64,000 nt of DNA from Mycolicibacterium stellerae (lineage in GTDB: Bacteria > Actinomycetota > Actinomycetes > Mycobacteriales > Mycobacteriaceae): NCBI RefSeq assembly GCF_003719305.1, contig NZ_RARC01000002.1, positions 248,001-312,000 on the forward strand, in the 5' to 3' direction. Made by a program: the position numbers and the translations under genes. The stretch's first letter is position 1. Every line of letters starts with the position of its first letter. Under the pieces are notes generated by a model that was not told where the DNA came from, searched no databases, and worked only from the letters and a program-made list of their open reading frames with translations. Shown here one piece after another: positions 39,204 through 48,055 of this stretch.

Positions 39204-39995
39204 TTAGATGATTTTCTGAGCAACCAGGTACTCGGCGACCTTGGTGCCGCCGTCGCCTTCGTCGGTGACCTTCTCGCCTGCCGTCTTCGGCGGCTTCGGG
39301 GTCGACGCGAGAACCTTCGTTCCCGCGTTCGCCAGGCCGACTTCGTCGCCCTCGACGCCGATCTCGGCCAGGGTGAGGGTGGTTACTTCCTTCTTCTTGG
39401 CGGCCATGATGCCCTTGAAGGACGGGAAGCGCGGCTCGTTGATCTTCTCGGTGACGCTCACGACCGCGGGCAGCGACGCCTCCACGGTGAACAGTCCGTC
39501 GTCGGTTTCCCGCTCACCGGTGACCTTGCCGTCCTCGACGCTCACCTTGCGCAGGTGCGTCAGCTGTGGCAGGCCCAGGTACTCGGCGATGATCGCAGGC
39601 ACTGCACCGCCCGTGCCGTCGGTGGCCTCGTTACCGGCGATGACCAGCTCGGTGCCCTCGATCGTGCCCAGTGCGCGCGCCAGCGCCCAGCCGGTCTGCA
39701 CCATGTCCGATCCGTGCAGGCCCTCGTCGAGCAGGTGGACGGCCTTGTCGGCGCCCATGGAAAGGGCCTTGCGGATCGCCTCGGTCGCGCGCTGCGGTCC
39801 GGCGGTCAGCACGGTCACCGTCGAGTCGCCGCCTTCTCTTTCCTTGATCAGCAACGCCTCTTCGACGGCGCGCTCGTTGATCTCGTCGAGCACGGCGTCG
39901 GCGGCCTCGCGGTCAAGGGTGAAGTCGTCGTCGTTCAGCTTGCGCTCCGACCACGTGTCAGGGACCTGCTTGATCAGGACCACGATGTTCGTCAT
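39204..39995 (-). CDS. fixA: Electron transfer flavoprotein beta subunit
   Basis: 263 residues, homologue of Rv3029c. It begins NIVVLIKQVPDTWSERKLND. The nucleotide-binding part has GPQRATEAIRKALSMGADKA and LVIAGNEATDGTGGAVPAI; the ETF beta signature lies around SLPAVVSVTEKINEPRFPSF. Forms the FAD- and AMP-containing heterodimer with FixB. A GAGGAGG ribosome site precedes the ATG. Its upstream region carries the inverted repeat at 40069-40084. Confidence 0.96.
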   Translation of the reverse strand: MTNIVVLIKQVPDTWSERKLNDDDFTLDREAADAVLDEINERAVEEALLIKEREGGDSTVTVLTAGPQRATEAIRKALSMGADKAVHLLDEGLHGSDMVQTGWALARALGTIEGTELVIAGNEATDGTGGAVPAIIAEYLGLPQLTHLRKVSVEDGKVTGERETDDGLFTVEASLPAVVSVTEKINEPRFPSFKGIMAAKKKEVTTLTLAEIGVEGDEVGLANAGTKVLASTPKPPKTAGEKVTDEGDGGTKVAEYLVAQKII

Positions 39996-40068
39996 GAGTC
40001 TGGTTCGTCCTCCTCGTAGGGGACCGCCGGTCGGCCCCCACTACCACGTATGAAGCAGTCGCCACCAT

Positions 40069-40084
40069 GTTACTCATCGGTAAC
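40069..40084. promoter_or_regulatory. Inverted repeat upstream of fixA
   Basis: GTTAC-TCATCG-GTAAC has perfect five-base arms. It lies about 75 bases upstream of the fixA start in the 219-base gap to the divergent methyltransferase gene. It has the size of a TetR-type half-site pair, but no regulator is identified. Confidence 0.35.
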
Positions 40085-40199
40085 TTACGGTGGTTCGCAG
40101 GAACACCATAGCTGGTCGAAGTTTGTGCTCTGACGTCCCCGTAGTCGCCCTGAATCGGCCCAACCGTTCGCGAACCGGCCACCGACGCTTCTCCTGGGT

Positions 40200-40205
40200 T
40201 AGCCT
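40200..40205 (+). promoter_or_regulatory. -10 box of the Rv3030-like gene
   Basis: TAGCCT fits TANNNT and ends nine bases before the ATG at 40215. There is no ribosome site between them, so a leaderless or nearly leaderless transcript is likely. No clear -35 box was found. Confidence 0.45.
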
Positions 40206-40214
40206 GCCTTTGCA

Positions 40215-41000
40215 ATGAGCTCATTTGTTACCGACGGTCCGGCCGGGCCGGAGGGTGCTCTGCCTCTGACCGGGGAGCGCACGATTCCCGGTTTGGCCGA
40301 GGAGAACTACTGGTTCCGCCGACATGAGGTGGTCTACCAGCGGTTACGCGACCGGTGCGAGGGTCTCGACGTACTGGAGGCCGGTTGTGGCGAGGGGTAC
40401 GGCGCCGACTTGATCGCCGACGTCGCGCGCCGTGTGATCGCACTGGATTACGACGAGGCCACGGTGGCCCACGTGCGTGCCCGCTATCCGCGGGTGGACG
40501 TGCGGCATGGCAATCTCGCGGAGCTACCGCTGCCGGACGCCTCGGTTGACGTTGTGGTGAACTTCCAGGTCATCGAGCATCTGTGGGATCAGCCACAGTT
40601 CGTCGCCGAATGCCTGCGGGTGCTGCGGCCGTCGGGGCTGCTGCTCATGTCGACGCCCAACCGGGTCACCTTCACCCCCGGCCGCGATACGCCGATCAAC
40701 CCGTTCCACACCCGTGAACTCAATGCCGGCGAAATGACCGAGCTGTTGGAGTCGGCCGGCTTCACGCTCGAGGCCATGCAGGGCGTGTTCCACGGTCGCG
40801 CGCTGACCGAGCTGGACGCCAAGCACGGTGGTTCGATCATCGATGCGCAGGTGGCCAGGGCACTCGCCGATGCGCCGTGGCCCCCCGATCTGTTGACCGA
40901 CGTCGCCTCGGTCGGCACCGGCGATTTCGACCTGACCGACGCGGGCGACCGCGATATCGACGAAAGCCTTGACCTGGTCGCAATCGCGGTGCGGCCGTGA
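40215..41000 (+). CDS. SAM-dependent methyltransferase (Rv3030-like)
   Basis: 261 residues with the class I methyltransferase motif VLEAGCGEGYGADLIA, the acidic VIALDYDEATV, LPLPDASVDVVVNFQVIEHL and VLRPSGLLLMSTPNR. Rv3030 is the first gene of the M. tuberculosis cluster linked to the cytoplasmic methylglucose lipopolysaccharides, so methylation of glucose or a precursor is a reasonable but unproven role. The GTG of the GH57 gene overlaps its stop (GTGA), indicating an operon Rv3030-Rv3031-Rv3032. Confidence 0.87.
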   Translation: MSSFVTDGPAGPEGALPLTGERTIPGLAEENYWFRRHEVVYQRLRDRCEGLDVLEAGCGEGYGADLIADVARRVIALDYDEATVAHVRARYPRVDVRHGNLAELPLPDASVDVVVNFQVIEHLWDQPQFVAECLRVLRPSGLLLMSTPNRVTFTPGRDTPINPFHTRELNAGEMTELLESAGFTLEAMQGVFHGRALTELDAKHGGSIIDAQVARALADAPWPPDLLTDVASVGTGDFDLTDAGDRDIDESLDLVAIAVRP

Positions 41001-42586
41001 CGGACTCGATCCCCGGGTCGCTTCGCTCTCCCCTACCCTCCGGGTGTGGGCCCAGCCCGCCGGACCCGGTTCCGGGACTCTTCACCCTGGTCTTGCACAC
41101 CCACCTGCCGTGGCTGGCCCACCATGGTCGCTGGCCGGTCGGCGAGGAATGGCTCTACCAGTCGTGGTCGGCGGCCTACCTGCCGTTGATGCGGGTGCTG
41201 CGAACGCTGGCCGACGAAGATCGTCACCACCTGGTGACACTCGGAATGACGCCGGTGGTCACCGCGCAGCTGGACGACCCCTACAGCCTGACCGGCATGC
41301 ATCACTGGCTGGCCAACTGGCGACTACGCGCCCATGAGGCGACCACACTGCAAGAACCGTTGCGCGAGTTCGGTATTCGCGAGGTCGCCGAGGCTGACCG
41401 AGAGCTCGACGAGTTCACCACATTGTGGCGGCACGGCGGCAGCCCACTGCTGCGCGAGCTGATCGACGCGAACACCATCGAGTTGCTGGGTGGACCGCTG
41501 TCGCATCCGTTCCAGCCGTTGCTGAATCCGCGACTGCGCGAGTTCGCGCTGCGCGAGGGCCTTGCCGATGCCAACCAGCGGATGGCGCATACGCCCGCAG
41601 GCATCTGGGCGCCGGAGTGCGCGTACGCCCCCGGCATGGAATTCGATTACGCCGCAGCCGGTGTGGGGCATTTCATGGTGGACGGCCCGTCGCTGCACGG
41701 CGACACGGCGCTCGGACGTCCTGTCAGCGAATCCGATGTCATCGCGTTCGGTCGCGATCTGCAGGTCAGCTACCGGGTGTGGTCGCCGAAGTCCGGCTAT
41801 CCCGGTCATGCCGCCTACCGCGACTTCCACACCTACGACCACGTGACCGGTCTCAAACCGGCCCGCGTCACCGGCCGCAATGTGCCCTCGGACGCCAAGG
41901 CGCCCTACGACCCGGTGCGCGCCGAGCACGCGGTCGACGGGCACGTCGCCGATTTCGTCGATGTGGTCCGCCGCAGGCTCCTCGCGGAGAGCGAGCGGAT
42001 CGGCAGGCCCGCACACGTGATCGCGGCGTTCGACACCGAACTGTTCGGCCACTGGTGGTACGAGGGGCCGGTGTGGCTGGAAAGGGTGTTGCGCGCACTG
42101 CCTGCCGCAGGCATCCGGGTCGGCACGCTGTCCGATGCGGTTGCCGACGGGTTCACCGGCAGCCCGGTCGAATTACCGCCCAGCTCTTGGGGTTCCGGCA
42201 AAGACTGGTCGGTGTGGGCGGGCGAGCCGGTCGCCGACCTGGTGCAGTTGAACAACGAAGTCGTCGACACCGCGCTCAGCACCGTGGACAAGGCGTTCGA
42301 GCAGAACGCGTCGGTGGGCGAGCCGGTCGCTCGCGATGTCGTCGCCGACCAGATCCTGCGGGAGACACTGCTGACGGTGTCGAGCGACTGGCCATTCATG
42401 GTCAGCAAGGACTCGGCGGCCGACTACGCCCGTTACCGAGCCCATCTGCACGCGCACGCCGCCCGCGAGATCGCAGGCGCGCTCGCGACGGGCCGTCGCG
42501 AGCAGGCCGAGCGGTTGGCAGCGGGCTGGAACCGCGCGGACGGCCTGTTCGGCGCTCTCGACGCACGCCGGCTGCCCCGCTCATGA
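40997..42586 (+). CDS. GH57 family glucan-branching-type enzyme (Rv3031-like)
   Basis: 529 residues. The glycoside hydrolase 57 domain starts PGLFTLVLHTHLPWLAHHGR. The catalytic nucleophile is probably the Glu in GIWAPECAYAPGMEFDY and the acid the Asp in IAAFDTELFGHWWYEG. A C-terminal helical domain is typical of GH57 branching enzymes. Proposed to act on the alpha-1,4-glucan of methylglucose lipopolysaccharide. The N-terminus carries about 20 extra residues, rich in Ser, Pro and Gly, compared with the M. tuberculosis protein as I recall it; they coincide with a repeat-like sequence (41005-41043). Confidence 0.9.
   Translation: MTDSIPGSLRSPLPSGCGPSPPDPVPGLFTLVLHTHLPWLAHHGRWPVGEEWLYQSWSAAYLPLMRVLRTLADEDRHHLVTLGMTPVVTAQLDDPYSLTGMHHWLANWRLRAHEATTLQEPLREFGIREVAEADRELDEFTTLWRHGGSPLLRELIDANTIELLGGPLSHPFQPLLNPRLREFALREGLADANQRMAHTPAGIWAPECAYAPGMEFDYAAAGVGHFMVDGPSLHGDTALGRPVSESDVIAFGRDLQVSYRVWSPKSGYPGHAAYRDFHTYDHVTGLKPARVTGRNVPSDAKAPYDPVRAEHAVDGHVADFVDVVRRRLLAESERIGRPAHVIAAFDTELFGHWWYEGPVWLERVLRALPAAGIRVGTLSDAVADGFTGSPVELPPSSWGSGKDWSVWAGEPVADLVQLNNEVVDTALSTVDKAFEQNASVGEPVARDVVADQILRETLLTVSSDWPFMVSKDSAADYARYRAHLHAHAAREIAGALATGRREQAERLAAGWNRADGLFGALDARRLPRS
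41005..41043. repeat. Repeat-like GC-rich motif in the 5' end of the GH57 gene
   Basis: The run CGATCCCCGGGTCGCTTCGC continuing TCTCCCCTACCCTCCGG resembles CGATTCCCCAGTCGCGTCGC continuing TCCCACCCTCCGG at 50473-50506, in the start of the Nudix gene. Both copies read the same way on the plus strand but are translated in different frames and directions. This suggests small elements that have entered N-terminal coding sequence. Confidence 0.4.
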
Positions 42587-42600
42587 CCTCGCCCCGCACG

Positions 42601-42661
42601 GCGAGCGTGCGTGTCTGTACACCGACACGCCGTATCTTGCTGTCATTCTGCGCACGCTCGC
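42601..42661. repeat. Sixty-base element with 11-base inverted ends between Rv3031 and Rv3032 homologues
   Basis: GCGAGCGTGCG (42601-42611) is exactly inverted as CGCACGCTCGC (42651-42661). An inner inverted repeat, CGTGTC-N8-GACACG, lies at 42610-42629. The element fills most of the 91-base gap and has no coding frame of its own. Its compact nested symmetry suggests a small dispersed repeat or a transcribed hairpin. Confidence 0.5.
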
Positions 42662-42677
42662 GCAGGGGCGGGCGATC

Positions 42678-43925
42678 GTGAAAATCCTTATGGTGTCGTG
42701 GGAGTACCCGCCGGTGGTGATCGGCGGGCTCGGTCGGCACGTCTACCAGTTGGCGACGGCGCTCGCCGCCGACGGGCACGAGATCGTCGTGCTCAGCCGC
42801 CGCCCGTCGAACACCGACCCGAGCACACATCCGTCGACCGACGAGGTGAGCGAGAGTGTGCGGGTCGTCGCCGCCGCCCACGACCCGCACGAATTCGATT
42901 TCGGCTCGGACATGATGGCGTGGACGCTGGCCATGGGTCACTCGATGACGCGAGCCGGCCTGGCTATCAAGACGTCGGGCCGACGGTCCAAACCCTGGCG
43001 CCCCGATGTCGTGCACGCACACGACTGGCTGGTCGCCCATCCGGCGATCGCACTGGCCGAGTTCTTCGACGTGCCATTGGTTTCCACCATCCATGCCACC
43101 GAGGCGGGTAGGCACTCGGGCTGGGTGTCGGGCCCGATCAGTCGGCAGGTACACGCCGTGGAGTCGTGGCTGGTGCGTGAATCCGATTCGCTCATAACGT
43201 GTTCGAGATCGATGAGCGAGGAGATCACCGAGCTCTTCGGTCCAGGGCTGGCCGAGATCAGGGTGATCCGCAACGGAATCGACGCGGGCCTGTGGCCGTT
43301 CGCAAAACGACGCCCACGCGAGGGGCCCGCACAGTTGCTCTATCTCGGCAGGCTGGAATACGAGAAGGGCATCCACGACGCCATCGCGGCCCTGCCGCGC
43401 ATCAGGAGAACCCATCCCGGTACGACGCTGACCATCGCGGGCGACGGCACCCAACATGAATGGCTTGTCGAGCAGGCCCGTAAGCACAAGGTGCTCAAGG
43501 CCGTAACGTTCGTCGGGCGGGTCGATCACAAGGGCCTTGTGCAGTTGCTTCACAGCGCCGACGCCGCGGTGCTCCCCAGCCACTACGAGCCGTTCGGCAT
43601 CGTGGCTCTGGAAGCGGCGGCCACGGGTACGCCGCTGGTCACGTCAAACGTCGGCGGACTCGGCGAAGCGGTGATCAACGGGCGCACCGGCATGTCCTTC
43701 CCGCCGCGCGACATCGCAGCACTTGCCGCGGCGGTGCGCGCGGTGCTCGACGATCCGGCGGCGGCCCAGCAACACGCGATCGCCGCGCGGGAACGGTTGA
43801 CGTCCGACTTCGACTGGCACACGGTCGCGGGCGAAACCGCACAGGTCTATCTGGCCGCCAAACGCGGGGAACGACAACCGCATCCGCGTCGGCTGATCGT
43901 CGAGCATGCGCTGCCCGACCGCTGA
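42678..43925 (+). CDS. GT4 alpha-(1,4)-glucosyltransferase (Rv3032-like)
   Basis: 415 residues with the GT-B fold of glycosyltransferase family 4. The N-terminal domain starts KILMVSWEYPPVVIGGLGRH and includes VHAHDWLVAHPAIALAEFF. The C-terminal nucleotide-sugar domain has LLYLGRLEYEKGIHDAI and the EX7E motif in PSHYEPFGIVALEAAATGTP. In M. tuberculosis, Rv3032 elongates the alpha-1,4-glucan of methylglucose lipopolysaccharide and contributes to glycogen. GTG 42678 fits the family start; no strong ribosome site is seen behind the inverted-repeat element. Confidence 0.92.
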   Translation: MKILMVSWEYPPVVIGGLGRHVYQLATALAADGHEIVVLSRRPSNTDPSTHPSTDEVSESVRVVAAAHDPHEFDFGSDMMAWTLAMGHSMTRAGLAIKTSGRRSKPWRPDVVHAHDWLVAHPAIALAEFFDVPLVSTIHATEAGRHSGWVSGPISRQVHAVESWLVRESDSLITCSRSMSEEITELFGPGLAEIRVIRNGIDAGLWPFAKRRPREGPAQLLYLGRLEYEKGIHDAIAALPRIRRTHPGTTLTIAGDGTQHEWLVEQARKHKVLKAVTFVGRVDHKGLVQLLHSADAAVLPSHYEPFGIVALEAAATGTPLVTSNVGGLGEAVINGRTGMSFPPRDIAALAAAVRAVLDDPAAAQQHAIAARERLTSDFDWHTVAGETAQVYLAAKRGERQPHPRRLIVEHALPDR

Positions 43926-43988
43926 CAGGCGCTGATTCTGCAACAACGGCGTCGGCTGCAACGAAAGAACGCAGTGTCAACGAAATGT

Positions 43989-44726
43989 CTAGCGGGACGC
44001 CTTCTTGCGCTCGATGTCGGCGAGCGCGGCCGCCAGCTTGGCACGTTCGGCCGCCGACGTGTCCCACGCCAGTTTGCGGTTCTTCACGACCTTGGCGGGC
44101 GCACCGACGGCGATCGAATAGTCCGGGATGTCGCCCTTGACCACCGCGTGCGAGCCGAGCACGCAGCCCTTGCCGATGGTGGTGTTGCGCAGGATGGTGA
44201 CCTTGGTGGCGATCCAGGTGTCAGGCCCGATCCGGACCGGGCCCTTGAGGATGCCCTGGTCTTTGATCGGCAAGTTGATGTCGTCCATCCTGTGGTCGAA
44301 GTCGCAGACGTACACCCAGTCCGCCATCAGCACCGAGTCGCCCAGTTCGATGTCGATGTAGGTGTTGATGACGTTGTCGCGACCCAGCACCACCTTGTCG
44401 CCGAACCGCAGCGATCCCTCATGGCAGCGGATCGTGTTCTTGTCGCCGATGTGAACCCAGCGGCCGATCTCCATCGTCGACAGCTCGGGGGTGGCCTGAA
44501 TCTCCACACCCTTGCCGAGGAAGACCATGCCCCTGGTGATGATGTGCGGGTTGGCCAGCTTGAACTTGAGCAGCCGCCAGTAGCGGACCAGATACCAGGG
44601 CGTGTAGGCGCGGTTGGAGATCACCCATTTCAGGGACGCCACCGTGAGGAACTTGGCCTGGCGCGGGTCGCGGAGCCGGGAACCTCGCCAGCGCTTGTGC
44701 AGCGGCGCTCCCCACATCGTCGTCAT
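43989..44726 (-). CDS. Left-handed beta-helix acyltransferase (Rv3034c-like)
   Basis: 245 residues. An N-terminal basic segment of about 60 residues precedes hexapeptide repeats (IGRWVHIGDKNTIRC, IGPDTWIATKVTILRNTTIG, GCVLGSHAVVKGDI) ending SIAVGAPAKVVKNRKLAW. Trimeric acetyl- or acyltransferases of this type modify sugars; Rv3034c is part of the methylglucose lipopolysaccharide cluster. Met 44726 (MTTMWGAPLHKRWRG) is chosen over the upstream frame start at 44774. It converges on the Rv3032 homologue with a 63-base gap that shows no clear terminator. Confidence 0.87.
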   Translation of the reverse strand: MTTMWGAPLHKRWRGSRLRDPRQAKFLTVASLKWVISNRAYTPWYLVRYWRLLKFKLANPHIITRGMVFLGKGVEIQATPELSTMEIGRWVHIGDKNTIRCHEGSLRFGDKVVLGRDNVINTYIDIELGDSVLMADWVYVCDFDHRMDDINLPIKDQGILKGPVRIGPDTWIATKVTILRNTTIGKGCVLGSHAVVKGDIPDYSIAVGAPAKVVKNRKLAWDTSAAERAKLAAALADIERKKASR

Positions 44727-44797
44727 GGCCGGAAAGCCTACGCGAGCACTCCCAACCCGAACGGTTACCCTCACGTGGGCCCGAAGGAAAGGAAACC

Positions 44798-46084
44798 GTG
44801 TTCCGGCGACTCATCGCGCTGACGTCAACGGCGCTGATCACGGGTGCTCTGGCCGGTTGCGGTAACACCGACTCCTGGGTCGAGGCGCACGCGGCCGACG
44901 GCTGGGCCGCCCAGTACGGCGACGCCGCCAACAGCAGCTATTCCGATGTCGCCGGGGCCGAGGCACTCGAATTGGAGTGGAGCCGCTCGGTCAAGGGCGA
45001 CCTCGGCGCAGCGGCGGCGATGGGGTCGGGACACTATCTGTCGGTCAACGCGCAGACGCCTGCCGGTTGCTCGCTGATGGTGTGGGAAGCCGACAACAAC
45101 GCGCGCCAACGCTGGTGCACCCGGCTATGGCAGGGCGGCGGATCGTCGAGCCCGCTGTGGGACGGCTTCGACAACCTCTACATCGGCCAGCCCGGCGCGA
45201 TGCTGTCGTTCCCGCCGACGCAGTGGATTCGGTGGCGGCAACCGGTGATTGGAATGCCAACCACCGCAAGGATTCTGGCGCCGGGCCAGCTTTTGGTGGT
45301 GACGCATCTGGGTCAGGTACTGCTGTTCGACGCCCACCGCGGCACGGTGATCGGCACCCCGCTGGATCTGGTGGAAGGCATCAACCCGACCGATTCCCAA
45401 CGCGGTCTGGCCGACTGCCCGCCTGCGCGGCCGCGTTGCCCGGTCGCCGCCGCGCCCGCCTTCGCGGCGAAGGCAGGCGTAGTGGTGGTGCCGGTGTGGC
45501 AGCCCGGCGCCCCCGCCTCGGTGCTCGTCGGGCTGAAGTACAACCCCGACCGGAACCCCAAGCTGGCGGTCGCCTGGACCAGCGACGCGGTCAAGGCCGG
45601 CACGGTGGCCAGCCCGGTGGCCTCCGCCGACGGGTCGACGATCTACGTCAACGGCCGAGACAACAAGCTGTGGGCCATCAATGCCGACAACGGCAAGCCG
45701 AAATGGTCGACACCGCTGAAGTTCCTGTCGCAGACCCCACCCTCGGTAACGCCGAGCGAAGACGTCATCGCGGGCGGCGGACCCGACACGAGGCTGGTCG
45801 CGATCAGGGACCGCGGCGACCACGCCGACGTGATCTGGACCCGCGATGACGTCTCCCCCTTGACGACGTCGAGCCGGGCAGGCGAACACGTCGCCTACAC
45901 GGTGGTCGCCGACGGCGAGGACGGCCAGGCGCTGCTGGTGTTCGACCCTGCCGACGGGCACACCGTGAACAGCTATCCGCTGCCGGACGCCGCGGGCTGG
46001 CCGGTCGGGGTGTCGATCGGCCACGACCGCCGGGTCGTCGCCTCGACAAGCGCAGGCCAGGTGTACGGCTTCGCGCCCGTTTGA
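44798..46084 (+). CDS. PQQ-type beta-propeller lipoprotein (Rv3035-like)
   Basis: 428 residues. The signal peptide ends in the lipobox GALAGC (Cys 21). The rest reads as repeated beta-propeller blades of the PQQ/quinoprotein type, for example LWDGFDNLYIGQPGAML, TIYVNGRDNKLWAINADNGK and HVAYTVVADGEDGQALLVFD. Homologue of Rv3035, of unknown function; enzymatic residues cannot be assigned. GTG 44798 follows AAGGAAAGG. It diverges from the acyltransferase gene across about 70 bases. Confidence 0.85.
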   Translation: MFRRLIALTSTALITGALAGCGNTDSWVEAHAADGWAAQYGDAANSSYSDVAGAEALELEWSRSVKGDLGAAAAMGSGHYLSVNAQTPAGCSLMVWEADNNARQRWCTRLWQGGGSSSPLWDGFDNLYIGQPGAMLSFPPTQWIRWRQPVIGMPTTARILAPGQLLVVTHLGQVLLFDAHRGTVIGTPLDLVEGINPTDSQRGLADCPPARPRCPVAAAPAFAAKAGVVVVPVWQPGAPASVLVGLKYNPDRNPKLAVAWTSDAVKAGTVASPVASADGSTIYVNGRDNKLWAINADNGKPKWSTPLKFLSQTPPSVTPSEDVIAGGGPDTRLVAIRDRGDHADVIWTRDDVSPLTTSSRAGEHVAYTVVADGEDGQALLVFDPADGHTVNSYPLPDAAGWPVGVSIGHDRRVVASTSAGQVYGFAPV

Positions 46085-46095
46085 TCGTCCCTCAG

Positions 46096-46821
46096 CTAGG
46101 CGATCATCCTGTCCACCGGTGGCCGCGGGATCGTCACCGACAGGGCGCCTGCCGACTCAGGCAGGATCGCGCCCTGTCCGAAGAAGAACATCAACGTGTC
46201 GTTCTGTATCGCGAAGTTCTCGTAGGTCGCCGGGTTCAGCCCCACCTGGGGTGCGATCGCCGGCTTGGTGCCCATCTGCTTCTCTAGGTCGGCCTCCACC
46301 AACGGGAAGATGATCGGCCAGGGGCTGGTGCCCGGCTGGAACAACGGCTGGATCTTCTCTTGGCCCGCCGGGTCGAGCACGATGGGCCTGCGCAGACCCT
46401 GATCCCAGTTGAATGCCTTATAGAAGGTCTGCGGCTTGGTCCCGCCCACGTCCTGGTAGATCTTGAACACCACCGACTGCGTGCCGCGCGGCGGCACCGC
46501 CGAGTTGTACTCGGTCGGCGTGACCTCCAGCTGATAGGGCATCGTGCGCGAGTCGCGCGATTTCGCCACGTTGACGAAGCCGTCCCTGGTCTGTTTGACC
46601 CAGTCGAAGACCGCCTGCACATCCGGATAGCCGGCCGGATAGGTGATGCTCAGGTTGTATCCGGTATCGGCTTCCTTGATCACGCAGTTCTGCCCGACGA
46701 GGCCGCCCTTGAGGTCCGAACACTTCGGCGGCGCGGCCGACACGGGTACCGCAGCGACAACGCTGCAAAAACCGAGCAAGACGGCTGCAGTGGCAGCGAG
46801 AACCGACGTGGAAATACGCAT
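46096..46821 (-). CDS. Secreted protein TB22.2 family (Rv3036c-like), DUF3298-type
   Basis: 241 residues. A Sec signal peptide (RISTSVLAATAAVLLGFCSV) ends around VSAAPPKC. The exported part contains an RsiV/DUF3298-like domain (GYPDVQAVFDWVKQTRDGFV, YNSAVPPRGTQSVVFKIYQD, FALQNDTLMFFFGQGAI-like C-terminus). The M. tuberculosis protein is found in culture filtrate; its function is not settled. ATG 46821 starts the signal peptide; the much longer open frame upstream is a shadow of the next gene. Confidence 0.85.
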   Translation of the reverse strand: MRISTSVLAATAAVLLGFCSVVAAVPVSAAPPKCSDLKGGLVGQNCVIKEADTGYNLSITYPAGYPDVQAVFDWVKQTRDGFVNVAKSRDSRTMPYQLEVTPTEYNSAVPPRGTQSVVFKIYQDVGGTKPQTFYKAFNWDQGLRRPIVLDPAGQEKIQPLFQPGTSPWPIIFPLVEADLEKQMGTKPAIAPQVGLNPATYENFAIQNDTLMFFFGQGAILPESAGALSVTIPRPPVDRMIA

Positions 46822-46895
46822 CGATGAAATCCTCTTCGAGCCAGAGCGGCACCGTAACCGCCGACGACACGATACAGGCGACAGCAAACCTACCG

Positions 46896-47897
46896 TCAAC
46901 GCGAGGGGTGACAGATGAATGCCGTTGCCCGACTTGCCGTGCCGGACCCGATGCGGGTGATCACCACCGACATTGCGGCGGACCCGCGCAGCTTCAGCCG
47001 CTTCCGCAACGCGTCGGGGTCGACGTCGACGCCGCGCACCAGAATCTCGGCGGCGCCCGCGTCGTGGGCCGACAGCGCCTGCCGCAACCGCTTCTCGCTG
47101 AAACCCAGCTCGTCGAGCACCTCGAAGCCGCGGACACCGTCTGGCAGCCGGTCGCCGGACAGGTAGGCGATGTCGGGGTCGAGCTGCCACAGCCCGTGCC
47201 TGGCCGCGTAGTGGCGGACCAGCCCGGCGCGGACGACCGCACCGTCCGGGTCGACGATCCACCGGCCCGCAGGCGCCACCGGGCAGTCGTCGGGCTCGGC
47301 GTCGGTGACCTGCCCGGCACCGTTGAGCATGGTGGCGCGACGGTGCACGCCCGCCTCGGCGAGGCCCGACGACCACAGGCACGCCTCGCGCACGCTGCCG
47401 TCCAGCGATGTGATCTCGATTTCACCGGCGAACCCAAGTCGCCCGATCTCGGCGAAATCGATTCCAGGCGAACACTTTACGACGTAATCCCGATCGGAAT
47501 AGACGTCGAGCAGGCGGTCAAGGGGTGGGATGTAGTCGCGCGGGTCGAACCGCCGCCGACCGGATCCCCTGCGGGCGGGGTCGGCTAGCACGACGGCATC
47601 GCGGGTAATCGGACGCAGCGCGTCGGCGCGGCACAGCGGCACGTCGCCTACGTTGTGCCGCGCCATGGCGAGTCGGGTCGGGTCGATATCGCTGCCGACC
47701 ACGAAGCCGGCCGACGCGCGCAGCGAAGCGAGCTCGGTCCCGACCGAACAGGTGACATCGTGCACGGTCGCACCGACGAGCCGCCGCGCCCGATGCTCGG
47801 CGACCGCCTGCGCGGTGGCCTGTTGCAGCGCGTCATCGGTGAACAACCACTGCGACGGGTCGTCGAATTTCGCGGCCGCCCTGCGGCGTAGCAGCAC
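46896..47897 (-). CDS. THUMP-like class I methyltransferase (Rv3037c-like); true N-terminus probably longer
   Basis: Residues from the GTG at 47897 include TVHDVTCSVGTELASLRASA and VVGSDIDPTRLAMARHNVGD (SAM site), VVLADPARRGSGRRRFDPRD, and a C-terminal part with ALSAHDAGAAEILVRGVDVD. The coding frame clearly continues upstream for 54 more codons, to 48059, with a protein pattern (AYLGSETGAQALRDVAGYEL, DATRIADIASIRRQFGDRAA) that matches the family N-terminus. No ATG, GTG or TTG occurs in that stretch before a TAA. Translation may use a rare start such as CTG 48029, or the genuine start may be mutated. Homologue of Rv3037c; substrate unknown. Confidence 0.8.
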   Translation of the reverse strand: MLLRRRAAAKFDDPSQWLFTDDALQQATAQAVAEHRARRLVGATVHDVTCSVGTELASLRASAGFVVGSDIDPTRLAMARHNVGDVPLCRADALRPITRDAVVLADPARRGSGRRRFDPRDYIPPLDRLLDVYSDRDYVVKCSPGIDFAEIGRLGFAGEIEITSLDGSVREACLWSSGLAEAGVHRRATMLNGAGQVTDAEPDDCPVAPAGRWIVDPDGAVVRAGLVRHYAARHGLWQLDPDIAYLSGDRLPDGVRGFEVLDELGFSEKRLRQALSAHDAGAAEILVRGVDVDPDALRKRLKLRGSAAMSVVITRIGSGTASRATAFICHPSR

Positions 47898-48055
47898 AGT
47901 CTCGACGAGTACCGCTGCGCGGTCACCGAATTGCCTTCGTATCGAAGCGATGTCGGCGATGCGCGTGGCGTCTGTCAGTTCATAGCCCGCAACATCGCGG
48001 AGCGCCTGCGCCCCGGTCTCGCTACCCAGATAGGCGACCGCGTCGAGGTCGAACT

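Noticed and set aside
43926..43988. Possible terminator between the convergent Rv3032 and Rv3034c homologues
   Set aside because: No stable hairpin followed by a T run could be found on either strand.
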